A stretch of DNA of 6,436 nt, taken from positions 1-6,436 of the forward strand of contig CAJYBQ010000207.1 of assembly GCA_913064755.1 (NCBI GenBank), in the 5' to 3' direction. The DNA is from an uncultured Alphaproteobacteria bacterium (GTDB lineage: Bacteria; Pseudomonadota; Alphaproteobacteria; Minwuiales; Minwuiaceae). The notes under the pieces are model-generated. The model searched no databases. It saw only the letters and a list, made by a program, of their open reading frames with translations, and was not told the DNA's origin. A program made the position numbers and the translations under genes. Shown in pieces: positions 1-6,436 of the stretch (position 1 is the stretch's first letter; every line of letters begins with the position of its first letter).

Positions 1-101
1 CGCGCACCACCGGCGACGGCTGCCGTCACCGTGGCGAGGCCACTGCGCCCCAGCCCCAGTACCAGCAGGGTCTGCCCCTTCAGAATGGTGAGCGGGATCA
101 T
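1..101 (-). CDS. murD: UDP-N-acetylmuramoyl-L-alanine:D-glutamate ligase, N-terminal fragment
   Basis: This is the first 33 codons plus two bases of a gene that runs off the left edge of the window. MurD is the cytoplasmic ATP-dependent ligase that adds D-glutamate to UDP-MurNAc-L-Ala. The fragment starts MIPLTILKGQ and carries a glycine-rich Rossmann turn, VLGLGRSGLA (residues 14-23), which matches the N-terminal UDP-binding domain of MurD. The ATG at 99-101 is preceded by GAGG with a 7-nt spacer and lies 4 nt after the mraY stop codon. Murein ligase domains and active-site residues lie outside the window, so identity rests on the N-terminal motif and on the standard mraY-murD order. Both agree, and another Rossmann protein is unlikely at this position. 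Confidence 0.9.
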   Translation of the reverse strand, partial: MIPLTILKGQTLLVLGLGRSGLATVTAAVAGGA

Positions 102-105
102 CGGC

Positions 106-1194
106 CTACCTCAGCTTCAGCGTGGCAAGGCCGACCAGCGCCAGGATGAAGGCGATGATCCAGAACCGGATGACGATGGTGGCTTCCTGCCATCCCTTCT
201 GTTCGAAGTGATGATGCAGCGGGGCCATGCGGAACACGCGCTTTCCCGTGGTCTTGAAGCTGGCGACCTGGACAATGACCGAGACCGCCTCCAGCACGAA
301 CAGGCCGCCGACGATGGCGAGCACCAGTTCATGCTTCACCACCACAGCGATGGAGCCGAGTGCCCCGCCCAGGGCGAGCGAGCCGGTATCGCCCATGAAG
401 ACCATGGCGGGGGGCGCGTTGAACCACAGGAAGCCCAGCGCCGCGCCGACCAGCGCGCCACACAGCACGGCCAGTTCCCCGGCACCGGCGATGTGCTGGA
501 TCTGCAGGTAGTTGGCGAAGATGGCGTGGCCGGTGACATAGGTGATCAGGGCAAAGGTACCCGCCGCGATCATCACCGGCACGATGGCCAGCCCGTCCAG
601 CCCGTCGGTCAGGTTCACCGCGTTGGAGGACCCGACAATGACGAACATGGCGAAGGGGATGAAGAACCAGCCAAGGTCGATCAGCACGTTCTTGAGGAAC
701 GGCAGGGCCAGCCGGTTCTCCAGTGCATCGGGCGAGACCGCGCCGAGCCAGAGCACCGCCACCAGGCAGATCGCGAATTCGATGGCCAGCTTGGTCTTGC
801 CGCGCAGGCCCTTGCTGGATGCGCCCGTGACCTTGGCATAGTCGTCCATGAAGCCGATGACGCCGAAGCTGAGCGTCACGAACATGACGATCCAGACATA
901 GGCATTGGTCAGGTCGGCCCAGAGCAGGGTCGCGACCGTCACCGCGAGCAGGATCAGGAACCCGCCCATCGTCGGCGTGCCCTGCTTGGTGATCACGTGA
1001 CTGGCCGGGCCGTCATCGCGGATCGGCTGATTGTAGCGCGGGCGTGACTTCAGCCAGGCAATGAACCGGGGACCGACGATGAAGCTGACCAGCAGGGCCG
1101 TGATCACGGCACCCCCGGTCCGGAACGTCAGGTAACGGAACAGGTTGAAGACCTGGAACTCGTCGGCAAGCGGGAACAGCAGGTTATAGAGCAT
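106..1194 (-). CDS. mraY: Phospho-N-acetylmuramoyl-pentapeptide transferase (lipid I synthase)
   Basis: MraY is the integral inner-membrane enzyme that transfers phospho-MurNAc-pentapeptide from UDP to undecaprenyl phosphate, giving lipid I. The protein is 362 residues, the usual family length, and is made of many hydrophobic segments. Visible motifs are PTMGG (74-78), the DDYAK aspartate pair (D117, D118), NAVNLTDGLDGLA (191-203), GDTGS with the catalytic-region aspartate D269, and the histidine loop APLHHHFEQKGW (324-335). I chose the start MLYNLLFPLADEF because it matches the family N-terminus and has GAGG 6 nt upstream. The frame stays open for 18 more residues to an ATG at 1248, but that would run into the murF coding end and add an Arg-rich stretch alien to the family. 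It follows murF by 16 nt and precedes murD by 4 nt, so it is an operon member. Nothing is missing. Confidence 0.98.
   Translation of the reverse strand: MLYNLLFPLADEFQVFNLFRYLTFRTGGAVITALLVSFIVGPRFIAWLKSRPRYNQPIRDDGPASHVITKQGTPTMGGFLILLAVTVATLLWADLTNAYVWIVMFVTLSFGVIGFMDDYAKVTGASSKGLRGKTKLAIEFAICLVAVLWLGAVSPDALENRLALPFLKNVLIDLGWFFIPFAMFVIVGSSNAVNLTDGLDGLAIVPVMIAAGTFALITYVTGHAIFANYLQIQHIAGAGELAVLCGALVGAALGFLWFNAPPAMVFMGDTGSLALGGALGSIAVVVKHELVLAIVGGLFVLEAVSVIVQVASFKTTGKRVFRMAPLHHHFEQKGWQEATIVIRFWIIAFILALVGLATLKLR
109..112 (-). promoter_or_regulatory. Shine-Dalgarno site for murD
   Basis: On the minus strand this reads GAGG, followed by a 7-nt spacer and the murD ATG. It lies inside the last codons of mraY, so ribosomes finishing mraY arrive at the site, which suits coupled translation. 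It supports the chosen murD start. Confidence 0.65.
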
Positions 1195-1200
1195 GGTGCG

Positions 1201-1212
1201 CCTCGCCCCCTC
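1201..1212 (-). promoter_or_regulatory. Shine-Dalgarno region for mraY
   Basis: The minus strand reads GAGGGGGCGAGG here, that is, two purine-rich blocks. The nearer GAGG ends 6 nt before the ATG at 1192-1194. The farther block overlaps the murF stop codon. The strong site decides for the MLYNLL start over the in-frame ATG at 1248. This is the only junction in the window, apart from mraY/murD, with non-coding bases between genes. Confidence 0.7.
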
Positions 1213-2641
1213 AGCCGCGGGCCGCGCGCGGAGCATCCGCAGCGGCATCCAGGTTCTTCAGGGCCGTGACGACGGGAGCCATGCGGCTGCCCAGCGAGCC
1301 CTTCACCAGCACGACGTCGCCACGCCGTGCCTGTTCGATCGCAAGGGCGATCAGCGCATCGGAGGTCGGCCGGTGCACGATCGTGCCGACCTGTCCCTGC
1401 AGCGCATCCGCCAGTGACGCCATCTCGTCGCCGCAAAGCAGGGCAACGTCGACACCGGCAGCGACGACATCGGCGGCGAGCCCGCGATGCAGGTCCGTGG
1501 CCGTTGTCCCGAGTTCCAGCATGTCGCCCAGGATGGCGACGCGACGCCCGCCCTGGCCCGGCGCGGCAGCGCCCAGCACGGACATGGCGGCGCGGACGCT
1601 GGCCGGATTGGCGTTGTAGCTGTCATCGATCAGCAGGAAATCACCACCGCCGGGCAAGGCGACCTTCATCCGGGCGCCGCGACCGGTCACGGCCTCCAGG
1701 CTGCGCAGGGCCGGGGCGGCACGGCCGATGTCGCCGCCGACCATGTCTATGGTGGCAAGCACGGCCAGGGCATTGCTGATCCAGTGCCGACCGGGAATGC
1801 CGACGCAGATCGCCGCCGGGCGGCCTGCCAGGTCAGCCTCGATACAGGATGCTTCGGCATTCAGCACCGCGCGCAGGGCCCGGTACTCGGCGGCTTCCGC
1901 CTGACCGAAGCCGACGATCCGCTGGATGCCCGCAGCCTTCGCCGCGTCCAGCAACCGGCCATGACAGGCATTGTCGGCCGGCAGCACCGCGGCACCGCCG
2001 GATGTCACGCCCTCGAAAATCTCGGCCTTGGCATCCGCGATCTCGTCCACCGAGCGGAATGCGGCCAGGTGCGCGGCCTCCACCGTGGTGATCACGGCAA
2101 CGTCCGGACGCGCCATGGCGGTCAGGACCCGGATCTCACCCGGGTGGTTCATGCCGATCTCCAGCACCGCGACCTCTGTTTCACGCGGCATCCGCGCCAG
2201 GGTCAGGGGAACCCCCCAGTGGTTGTTGTAGCTCTTCTCCGACGCGTGCACGCGCACGCCCGAAACACCCAGGCAATGCGCCAGCGCGGCCTTTGTGCCG
2301 GTCTTGCCGCATGACCCGGTCACCGCGATGACCCGTGCCGTGGTGCGTGCGCGGGACGCATGGCCCAGCGCCTGCAGCGCCGCCATCGTGTCCTTGACCA
2401 GCAGCAGCTTCGAGACGTCGACACCCGCGACCCCGCGATGCACCAGCGCGGCAACCGCGCCCTTTTCCAGCGCCGCCGCGACATGGTCATGACCATCCGC
2501 GTTCGGGCCTTCCAGCGCGATGAAGAGATCACCCGGGGCAACGGTGCGGCTGTCGATGGAAACGCCCGTGGCATCCCATGCCCCGGCGATTGCACCATCC
2601 GTGGCGGCTGCGGCTTCCTGCGCGGTCCACAAGATCGTCAT
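1211..2641 (-). CDS. murF: UDP-N-acetylmuramoyl-tripeptide:D-alanyl-D-alanine ligase
   Basis: MurF is the last cytoplasmic Mur ligase. It joins D-Ala-D-Ala to UDP-MurNAc-tripeptide with ATP to form the pentapeptide precursor used by MraY. The 476-residue length is normal. Motifs in order: the N-terminal substrate-binding domain with SIDSRTVAPGDLFIAL (28-43); the ATP P-loop TGSCGKTGTK (108-117); SYNNHWGVPLTLAR (137-150); EIGMNHPGEI (161-170); IDDSYNANPAS (338-348); LGDMLELG (371-378); and VKGSLGSRM (446-454). The P-loop has GKTGTK in place of the commoner GKTTTK. The C-terminal last 15 or so residues are Ala-rich and probably disordered. The ATG start at 2639-2641 overlaps the murE stop as ATGA, and only a weak G-rich stretch lies upstream, so initiation probably depends on coupling to murE. 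Confidence 0.98.
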   Translation of the reverse strand: MTILWTAQEAAAATDGAIAGAWDATGVSIDSRTVAPGDLFIALEGPNADGHDHVAAALEKGAVAALVHRGVAGVDVSKLLLVKDTMAALQALGHASRARTTARVIAVTGSCGKTGTKAALAHCLGVSGVRVHASEKSYNNHWGVPLTLARMPRETEVAVLEIGMNHPGEIRVLTAMARPDVAVITTVEAAHLAAFRSVDEIADAKAEIFEGVTSGGAAVLPADNACHGRLLDAAKAAGIQRIVGFGQAEAAEYRALRAVLNAEASCIEADLAGRPAAICVGIPGRHWISNALAVLATIDMVGGDIGRAAPALRSLEAVTGRGARMKVALPGGGDFLLIDDSYNANPASVRAAMSVLGAAAPGQGGRRVAILGDMLELGTTATDLHRGLAADVVAAGVDVALLCGDEMASLADALQGQVGTIVHRPTSDALIALAIEQARRGDVVLVKGSLGSRMAPVVTALKNLDAAADAPRAARG

Positions 2642-4068
2642 GCCGCCACCCCCAGGCTTGTGCGGGTCACGGCCATGTCGTCGAACGGGTGGACCACGTT
2701 CCCGACCTTCTGACCTGTTTCATGTCCCTTGCCCGCGACAAGCAGGACGTCGCCGTCGGCCATCAGTTCGACGCCGTGGCGGATGGCGTCGGCACGGTCG
2801 GCAATCTCGATGCCCCGCGCGCAGGCAACCAGGATGGCCCGGCGGATGCGTGCCGGGTCCTCGCCGCGCGGGTTGTCGTCGGTGACGATGACGATATCGG
2901 CATCACGCGCCGCGATCGCGCCCATCATCGGGCGCTTCTGCGTGTCCCTGTCACCGCCGCAGCCGAACACCACGATCAGACGCCCGGGACACAGCGGGCG
3001 CAGCGTGGCCAGCACGGCCGCCAGCGCATCGGGCTTGTGGGCATAATCGACAAAAGCGGCGGCGTTGCCCTTCGACCCGGCGAGTTGCAGACGACCGGGC
3101 GCCCCCTCAAGCTCGGGCAACGCCGCCATGCTCCCCCGGAACGCGGAGCCGAGGGAAACGGTGAGGGCCAGCGCAGCGGTCACGTTCTCCGCCTGGAAGG
3201 CCCCGATCAGGGGTATGTCGACGGTCTGTTCGTCGCCCGCATGGGCGATGCTGATGGTCTGCCCGTCCAGGCGCGACTGCTGGATCGACCAGACGAAGTC
3301 GGCGGCATCCCTGCCATAGGTGACGACCCGCAGCCCGGCGTCGCGCGCGGCGGCGATCACGTCTGCCGCAAGCGGATCATCATTGTTGATCACGGCCGGC
3401 GCGCCATCGGGCAGCAGGTCCCTGAACAGGCGCAGCTTGGCCTGCAGGTAATCCGCCCGGTCCCGGTGATAGTCCAGGTGGTCATGGCCGAGATTGGTGA
3501 AGATGCCAGCCGAAAGACGCAGGCCGTCAAGCCGACGCTGCACCAGGCCGTGGCTCGATGCCTCCAGCGCCAGGTGGGTCACGTCGGCACGGGCCAGCGC
3601 CGCGATGTCGCGATGCAGCGCAACGGGGTCCGGCGTGGTCAGCGACCCGGCGGAGAACCCGTCCGGCCCCTGCACGCCCAGGGTGCCGAGGCTGGCGGCG
3701 CGCAGGCCCAGGCGGACCCATATCTGCCGCAGGAACCAGACAATGGACGACTTGCCGCTCGTACCGGTCACCGCGACAACGGTTTCCGGCTGCGCACCGA
3801 AGAACCGCGCCGACATGCGGGCAAGACAGCGACGGGCATCGTCGCTGACAATGACGGGTACCGGGGCATCAAGCGCCTGTTCGGACAATATGGCGGCCGC
3901 GCCATTGGTCACCGCGTCCGCGATGAAGCGCGCGCCGTCGGTCTGCGTGCCGGCCAGCGCCGCGAACAGGTATCCGGGCCGGACATCGCGGCTGTCGGCG
4001 GTCAGGCCCGTGATCTCCAGCGCACCGTGCAAGGCCGCCTTCTCACCCGCCAGGTCAGAGAGTCGCAT
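2638..4068 (-). CDS. murE: UDP-N-acetylmuramoyl-L-alanyl-D-glutamate:2,6-diaminopimelate ligase
   Basis: MurE adds the third stem-peptide residue to UDP-MurNAc-L-Ala-D-Glu using ATP in the cytoplasm. The 476-residue protein has the N-terminal domain with TADSRDVRPGYLFAAL (23-38), a P-loop TGTSGKSS (101-108), LEASSHGL (168-175), the lysine expected to be carbamylated (K211, in QAKLRLF), EGAPGR (321-326), DYAHKPDAL (341-349), FGCGGDRD (368-375) and GKGHE (446-450). DNPR at 398-401 is the motif that marks meso-diaminopimelate rather than L-lysine as substrate, so a DAP-type Gram-negative wall is inferred. The P-loop differs from the commoner GTNGKT form but keeps the catalytic GK. The ATG at 4066-4068 lies inside ftsI, a 14-nt overlap, and has a good AAGAAGGGGG site 6 nt upstream. 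It ends in an ATGA overlap with murF. Confidence 0.98.
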   Translation of the reverse strand: MRLSDLAGEKAALHGALEITGLTADSRDVRPGYLFAALAGTQTDGARFIADAVTNGAAAILSEQALDAPVPVIVSDDARRCLARMSARFFGAQPETVVAVTGTSGKSSIVWFLRQIWVRLGLRAASLGTLGVQGPDGFSAGSLTTPDPVALHRDIAALARADVTHLALEASSHGLVQRRLDGLRLSAGIFTNLGHDHLDYHRDRADYLQAKLRLFRDLLPDGAPAVINNDDPLAADVIAAARDAGLRVVTYGRDAADFVWSIQQSRLDGQTISIAHAGDEQTVDIPLIGAFQAENVTAALALTVSLGSAFRGSMAALPELEGAPGRLQLAGSKGNAAAFVDYAHKPDALAAVLATLRPLCPGRLIVVFGCGGDRDTQKRPMMGAIAARDADIVIVTDDNPRGEDPARIRRAILVACARGIEIADRADAIRHGVELMADGDVLLVAGKGHETGQKVGNVVHPFDDMAVTRTSLGVAA

Positions 4069-5818
4069 CGCGCGCCCCCTTCTTCGGCCGGGCCAGCGGG
4101 TCGGCAGACGGCGGCAGGGCCATCACGCGCTGGATTTCCGGGTCGAGCTCATCCACCGGCACGACGCCGAGCAGCGGCGCGATGCGTGGGATCATGCGCC
4201 CGACGGTCGGCGCGGCGTTCCAGCCCGCGGTGATGTAATTGAAGGTTTCCTTCGTGCCCTTCGGCTCATCCAGCATGGCGAGCACGACATAGCGCGGCGC
4301 GTGCATGGGAAATGCGGCGACGAAGGACGTGATCAGGCGCTTGCGGGCATAGCCCTTGGCGATGGCCTTCTCCGCCGTGCCTGTCTTTCCACCCACCATG
4401 TAGCCGGGCGCGGCGGCACTGCGCCCCGTGCCATCGGCAACCACCAGGCGCAGCAGCTTGCGAATGTTCTCGGACGTGCGCTCCGCGATCACCCGACGCA
4501 CGGTCGCGGGGTTCGCCGGTGACCGCTTCAGCAAGGTCGGCTCGACGTAATTGCCGCCATTGACCATGGCCCCGATCGCCGACGCCAGTTGCAGCGGCGA
4601 CACGGAAAGGCCGTGCCCGAAGGCAATCGTCATGGTCTCCAGTTCGTTCCACCGGCGTGGCAACTGCGGGCTGACGACCTCGGGGATCTCCAGTTCGGGA
4701 CGGTCCAGCAGGCCGATGGAGCGCAACAGGTCCTGCTGCGCCTCCGTCCCGATATCGACCGCGATCTTGGCGGCACCGATGTTGGACGAATACTTGAAGA
4801 TCTCGGCAACCGTCATCCAGCGCTGCTTGGCGTGGTGATCGCGAATGCGGAACCGGCCGGCCTTGATCGGATCGGTGGCATCGTAGCCGTCGCTCAGCCG
4901 CTTGCCCGCTTCCAGCGCCAGCGCCGCGGTGAAGGTCTTGAACGTGGAACCCATCTCGTAGCGGCCGTAGGTGGCGCGGTTGAAGAAGGCGTCTTCGCGC
5001 ATGGAGTCGCGCACGTTCGCATCAAAGTCCGGCAAGGAGACCATGGACAGGATCTCGCCGTTGTGGATGTCCATCACCAGCGCCGCGCCGCCGATGGCCG
5101 AGAACGTGTCGATGGCCCGGGCCAGTTCGCTGCGCATGATGTGCTGCACGCCGAGGTGAAGCGACGACTGCACCGGCGGCATCTCGGGGTCCAGCAACTG
5201 CTCCTGCACACCGCGTTCCAGCCCGGCACGGCCCTGGCGTTCGGAGTCCATGAAACCGACCACATGCGCGGTCAGGGAACCGGTGGGATAGCTGCGCGTC
5301 ACCGCGGGCACCAGGTCGATGGACGGGTCGCCGACGGCCATGATCGCTGCCACCTGGTCCGGCGTCAGGCGCCAGCGCAGCCAGAGCACGCCCCGCGCCT
5401 TCGCCAGCCGCGCCTGCACCTCTTCCGGCGTCGTGTCGCCCAGCGCTTCGGCCAGTTGTCGCGACAGCCGCACGGGCCTGCGCACCTTGCGGGTCTCGAT
5501 GGACAGCGCCTGTGTCGGCAGATCAACCGCCAGCAACTGGCCATCCCGATCGGTGATCGACGTGCGGCGGCGCCACTTGGCAGGCAGTTCCGGGGCAACA
5601 TCGATGGTCGCCGCCTCCGCCGCCATGCCCCGCCCCAGGTCGGGCTTGGACAGGTGGACGACGCGGATGGACAGGCCGGTGAAACCGATCGCGAATGCCA
5701 GCCCCAGCATGGTCAGCCGACGCCGGACGCGGGTGATGTCACCACCCGGCAGCGGGCGCTGCAGATCGCTTTGCGCCAGTTCGGCACCGGGCCGACGGTC
5801 GAACAGGGTGCGGTTCAT
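4055..5818 (-). CDS. ftsI: Septal peptidoglycan transpeptidase FtsI (PBP3)
   Basis: FtsI is the class B penicillin-binding protein that crosslinks peptidoglycan at the division septum, working with FtsW and the FtsQLB complex. The 587-residue protein has a cytoplasmic N-terminus (about 1-33), one membrane anchor (about 35-55) and a periplasmic part. A pedestal domain begins near SITDRDGQLLA (87-97) and includes the YPTGSLTAHVVGF stretch (177-189). The transpeptidase domain carries all three active-site motifs: STFK (291-294, nucleophile S291), SSN (344-346) and KTGT (478-481). The start MNRTLFDRR overlaps the ftsL stop as ATGA. An in-frame ATG 54 codons upstream (5980) would lie in ftsL, adds an Arg/Gly-rich sequence and is rejected. 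Upstream, GAAGGGG sits 11 nt from the ATG and GGAG only 2 nt away, so coupling with ftsL likely helps initiation. The stop lies 14 nt inside murE. Confidence 0.97.
   Translation of the reverse strand: MNRTLFDRRPGAELAQSDLQRPLPGGDITRVRRRLTMLGLAFAIGFTGLSIRVVHLSKPDLGRGMAAEAATIDVAPELPAKWRRRTSITDRDGQLLAVDLPTQALSIETRKVRRPVRLSRQLAEALGDTTPEEVQARLAKARGVLWLRWRLTPDQVAAIMAVGDPSIDLVPAVTRSYPTGSLTAHVVGFMDSERQGRAGLERGVQEQLLDPEMPPVQSSLHLGVQHIMRSELARAIDTFSAIGGAALVMDIHNGEILSMVSLPDFDANVRDSMREDAFFNRATYGRYEMGSTFKTFTAALALEAGKRLSDGYDATDPIKAGRFRIRDHHAKQRWMTVAEIFKYSSNIGAAKIAVDIGTEAQQDLLRSIGLLDRPELEIPEVVSPQLPRRWNELETMTIAFGHGLSVSPLQLASAIGAMVNGGNYVEPTLLKRSPANPATVRRVIAERTSENIRKLLRLVVADGTGRSAAAPGYMVGGKTGTAEKAIAKGYARKRLITSFVAAFPMHAPRYVVLAMLDEPKGTKETFNYITAGWNAAPTVGRMIPRIAPLLGVVPVDELDPEIQRVMALPPSADPLARPKKGARDATL
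4075..4084 (-). promoter_or_regulatory. Shine-Dalgarno site for murE, inside ftsI
   Basis: The minus strand reads AAGAAGGGGG with a 6-nt spacer to the murE ATG. The same bases encode the last Lys-Lys-Gly codons of FtsI. The site supports the murE start 14 nt before the ftsI reading frame ends. Confidence 0.7.
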
Positions 5819-6141
5819 GGCTCCACCGTCCCCTTCGCCACTTCGACACCGCTCATGGCATCCAGTGCCGCCTGAAGATCGACGTCGCTGCCGATCATCC
5901 GGACAGCAGATGCGGGAGCCAGCGGCAGATGCGCCTCTGCCAGTTGCTGCAGCCGCTCGGGCCGGGTCAGGTAGCTCCACTCGACGTCCAGCACGTGGAT
6001 CTCGCGCCGGGTAGCCGCGATCTCGCGCTCCAGCTTCAGGGCATGGTCCTCGGCGGCGTCATAGCGGCGCTCGCTCTCGTAGACTGCGATGATGGCAACG
6101 GCGGCGACGATCAGGGCCAGGGCCAGGAACAGGCGATTCAT
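5815..6141 (-). CDS. ftsL: Cell division protein FtsL
   Basis: FtsL is a small bitopic membrane protein that forms a coiled-coil complex with FtsB and FtsQ and helps activate FtsWI. The 108-residue product has a very short N-terminus, one hydrophobic segment (about 4-20, rich in Ala, Ile, Val and Leu), then a charged helical region (about 22-58) with heptad-like spacing. After that comes the stretch VLDVEWSYLTRPERLQQLA (50-68), which is the conserved-looking part of FtsL. The tail after residue 75 is variable. FtsL is poorly conserved, so identification rests on size, topology, this motif and its position between rsmH and ftsI. FtsB is the main look-alike but is not encoded here in other genomes. 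The ATG overlaps the rsmH stop (ATGA) and has GAGGAG 8 nt upstream. Confidence 0.92.
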   Translation of the reverse strand: MNRLFLALALIVAAVAIIAVYESERRYDAAEDHALKLEREIAATRREIHVLDVEWSYLTRPERLQQLAEAHLPLAPASAVRMIGSDVDLQAALDAMSGVEVAKGTVEP

Positions 6142-6436
6142 GCTGCCAGCTCCTCGAAGCCCTCGTGCGGCGGCCAGGCCGGGGCATCCAGGCGCTCGGC
6201 CAGGCGCATCCGCGCGGACCGGGAGCGGGGATTGGCCTCGATCTCGGCCTCGCCGGCCTTGAAGGTGCCGCGGCTCATCAGGCGAAACGACGGGGCGGGC
6301 GCTTCCACCAGCACCGGGCGGTGACGCGACGCGCCGGGGCTGAAGCCGCCCCGCGGCCCCCGGAAACGCTTCACCATGCGGTCTTCCAGGCTGTGGAACC
6401 TGACGACGGCCAGCGGTCCGCCCGGCCGCGCCATCC
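6138..6436 (-). CDS. rsmH: 16S rRNA (cytosine1402-N4)-methyltransferase, C-terminal fragment
   Basis: This is the last 98 or so codons of a gene whose 5' part lies beyond the right edge. RsmH (MraW) uses S-adenosylmethionine to methylate N4 of C1402 in the 16S rRNA decoding site and is usually near the front of the dcw cluster. The fragment contains the family signature FHSLEDR (residues 13-19 of the visible part), preceded by LAVV. It also has the C-terminal block NPRSRSARMRLAER (68-81), which corresponds to the usual NPRSRSAKLR. The methionine at 6432-6434 is internal, not the true start, because the SAM-binding domain must lie upstream. The residue just before the FHSLEDR motif is Arg, where Ser or Thr is more common. 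The stop overlaps the ftsL start as ATGA. Confidence 0.95.
   Translation of the reverse strand, partial: MARPGGPLAVVRFHSLEDRMVKRFRGPRGGFSPGASRHRPVLVEAPAPSFRLMSRGTFKAGEAEIEANPRSRSARMRLAERLDAPAWPPHEGFEELAA
6150..6155 (-). promoter_or_regulatory. Shine-Dalgarno site for ftsL, inside rsmH
   Basis: The minus strand reads GAGGAG with an 8-nt spacer to the ftsL ATG at 6139-6141. It lies within the final codons of rsmH (the Glu-Glu-Leu region). It is among the strongest ribosome binding sites in the window and confirms the FtsL start. Confidence 0.7.

Noticed and set aside
31..1047. A 338-codon open frame on the plus strand opposite mraY.
   Set aside because: It is antisense to a clear MraY, is rich in Asp, Gln, His, Arg and Gly in a low-complexity way typical of GC-rich shadow frames, and shows no domain or ribosome site.
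1195..1210. Possible internal promoter or terminator in the murF-mraY gap.
   Set aside because: Only 16 nt are available, occupied by a Shine-Dalgarno region. No -35/-10 pair, hairpin or T-run is visible.
1195..1248. An 18-residue N-terminal extension of MraY from an upstream in-frame ATG.
   Set aside because: It would overlap the murF end, is Arg/Ala-rich and unlike the family N-terminus, and a good ribosome site sits directly before the MLYNLL start.
1487..2314. A 275-codon open frame on the plus strand opposite murF.
   Set aside because: It lies wholly antisense within murF, has shadow-type composition and no upstream signal.
2578..4233. A 551-codon open frame on the plus strand opposite murE.
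   Set aside because: The long frame follows from strong third-position GC bias in murE. The composition (Arg, Gly, Gln, His) is shadow-like, no motif is recognisable, and it runs past the murE/ftsI boundary without any gene signal.
4589..5875. A 428-codon open frame on the plus strand opposite ftsI.
   Set aside because: Same explanation: antisense to a complete FtsI with all catalytic motifs, with His/Arg/Gln-rich translation and no recognisable domain.
5819..5980. A 54-residue N-terminal extension of FtsI from an upstream in-frame ATG.
   Set aside because: It lies inside ftsL in another frame, is Arg/Gly/Ser-rich, and would put an odd leader before the normal short cytoplasmic tail. The ATGA overlap start is the better choice.

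Overview
The window is a high-GC (roughly two-thirds G+C by eye) stretch of the bacterial division and cell wall (dcw) cluster, read entirely from the minus strand. Dense packing, strong third-position GC bias and the style of the proteins (for example DYAHKPDAL in MurE) suggest an alphaproteobacterium. A Rhodospirillales-type lineage is possible, but I cannot place it to family from sequence alone.

In transcription order (right to left) the genes are: the 3' end of rsmH (mraW, cut by the right edge), ftsL, ftsI, murE, murF, mraY and the first 33 codons of murD (cut by the left edge). This is the canonical gene order. There is no insertion, mobile element, RNA gene, CRISPR array or unexplained gap. 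The only non-coding bases are 16 nt between murF and mraY and 4 nt between mraY and murD. Three junctions (rsmH/ftsL, ftsL/ftsI, murE/murF) are ATGA overlaps, and ftsI/murE overlap by 14 nt, so the genes almost certainly form one operon with translational coupling. No internal promoter or terminator is apparent.

Functionally, MurE and MurF add the third residue and the D-Ala-D-Ala dipeptide to the UDP-MurNAc peptide. MraY moves the finished UDP-MurNAc-pentapeptide to undecaprenyl phosphate to make lipid I. MurD performs the earlier D-Glu addition. FtsI is the septal transpeptidase that uses the final product, FtsL is a small scaffold of the divisome, and RsmH methylates 16S rRNA. All catalytic motifs I could check are present, and every complete gene has a normal length. 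I found no previously undescribed system here. The findings are modest notes on gene coupling, motif variants and start-site choice.
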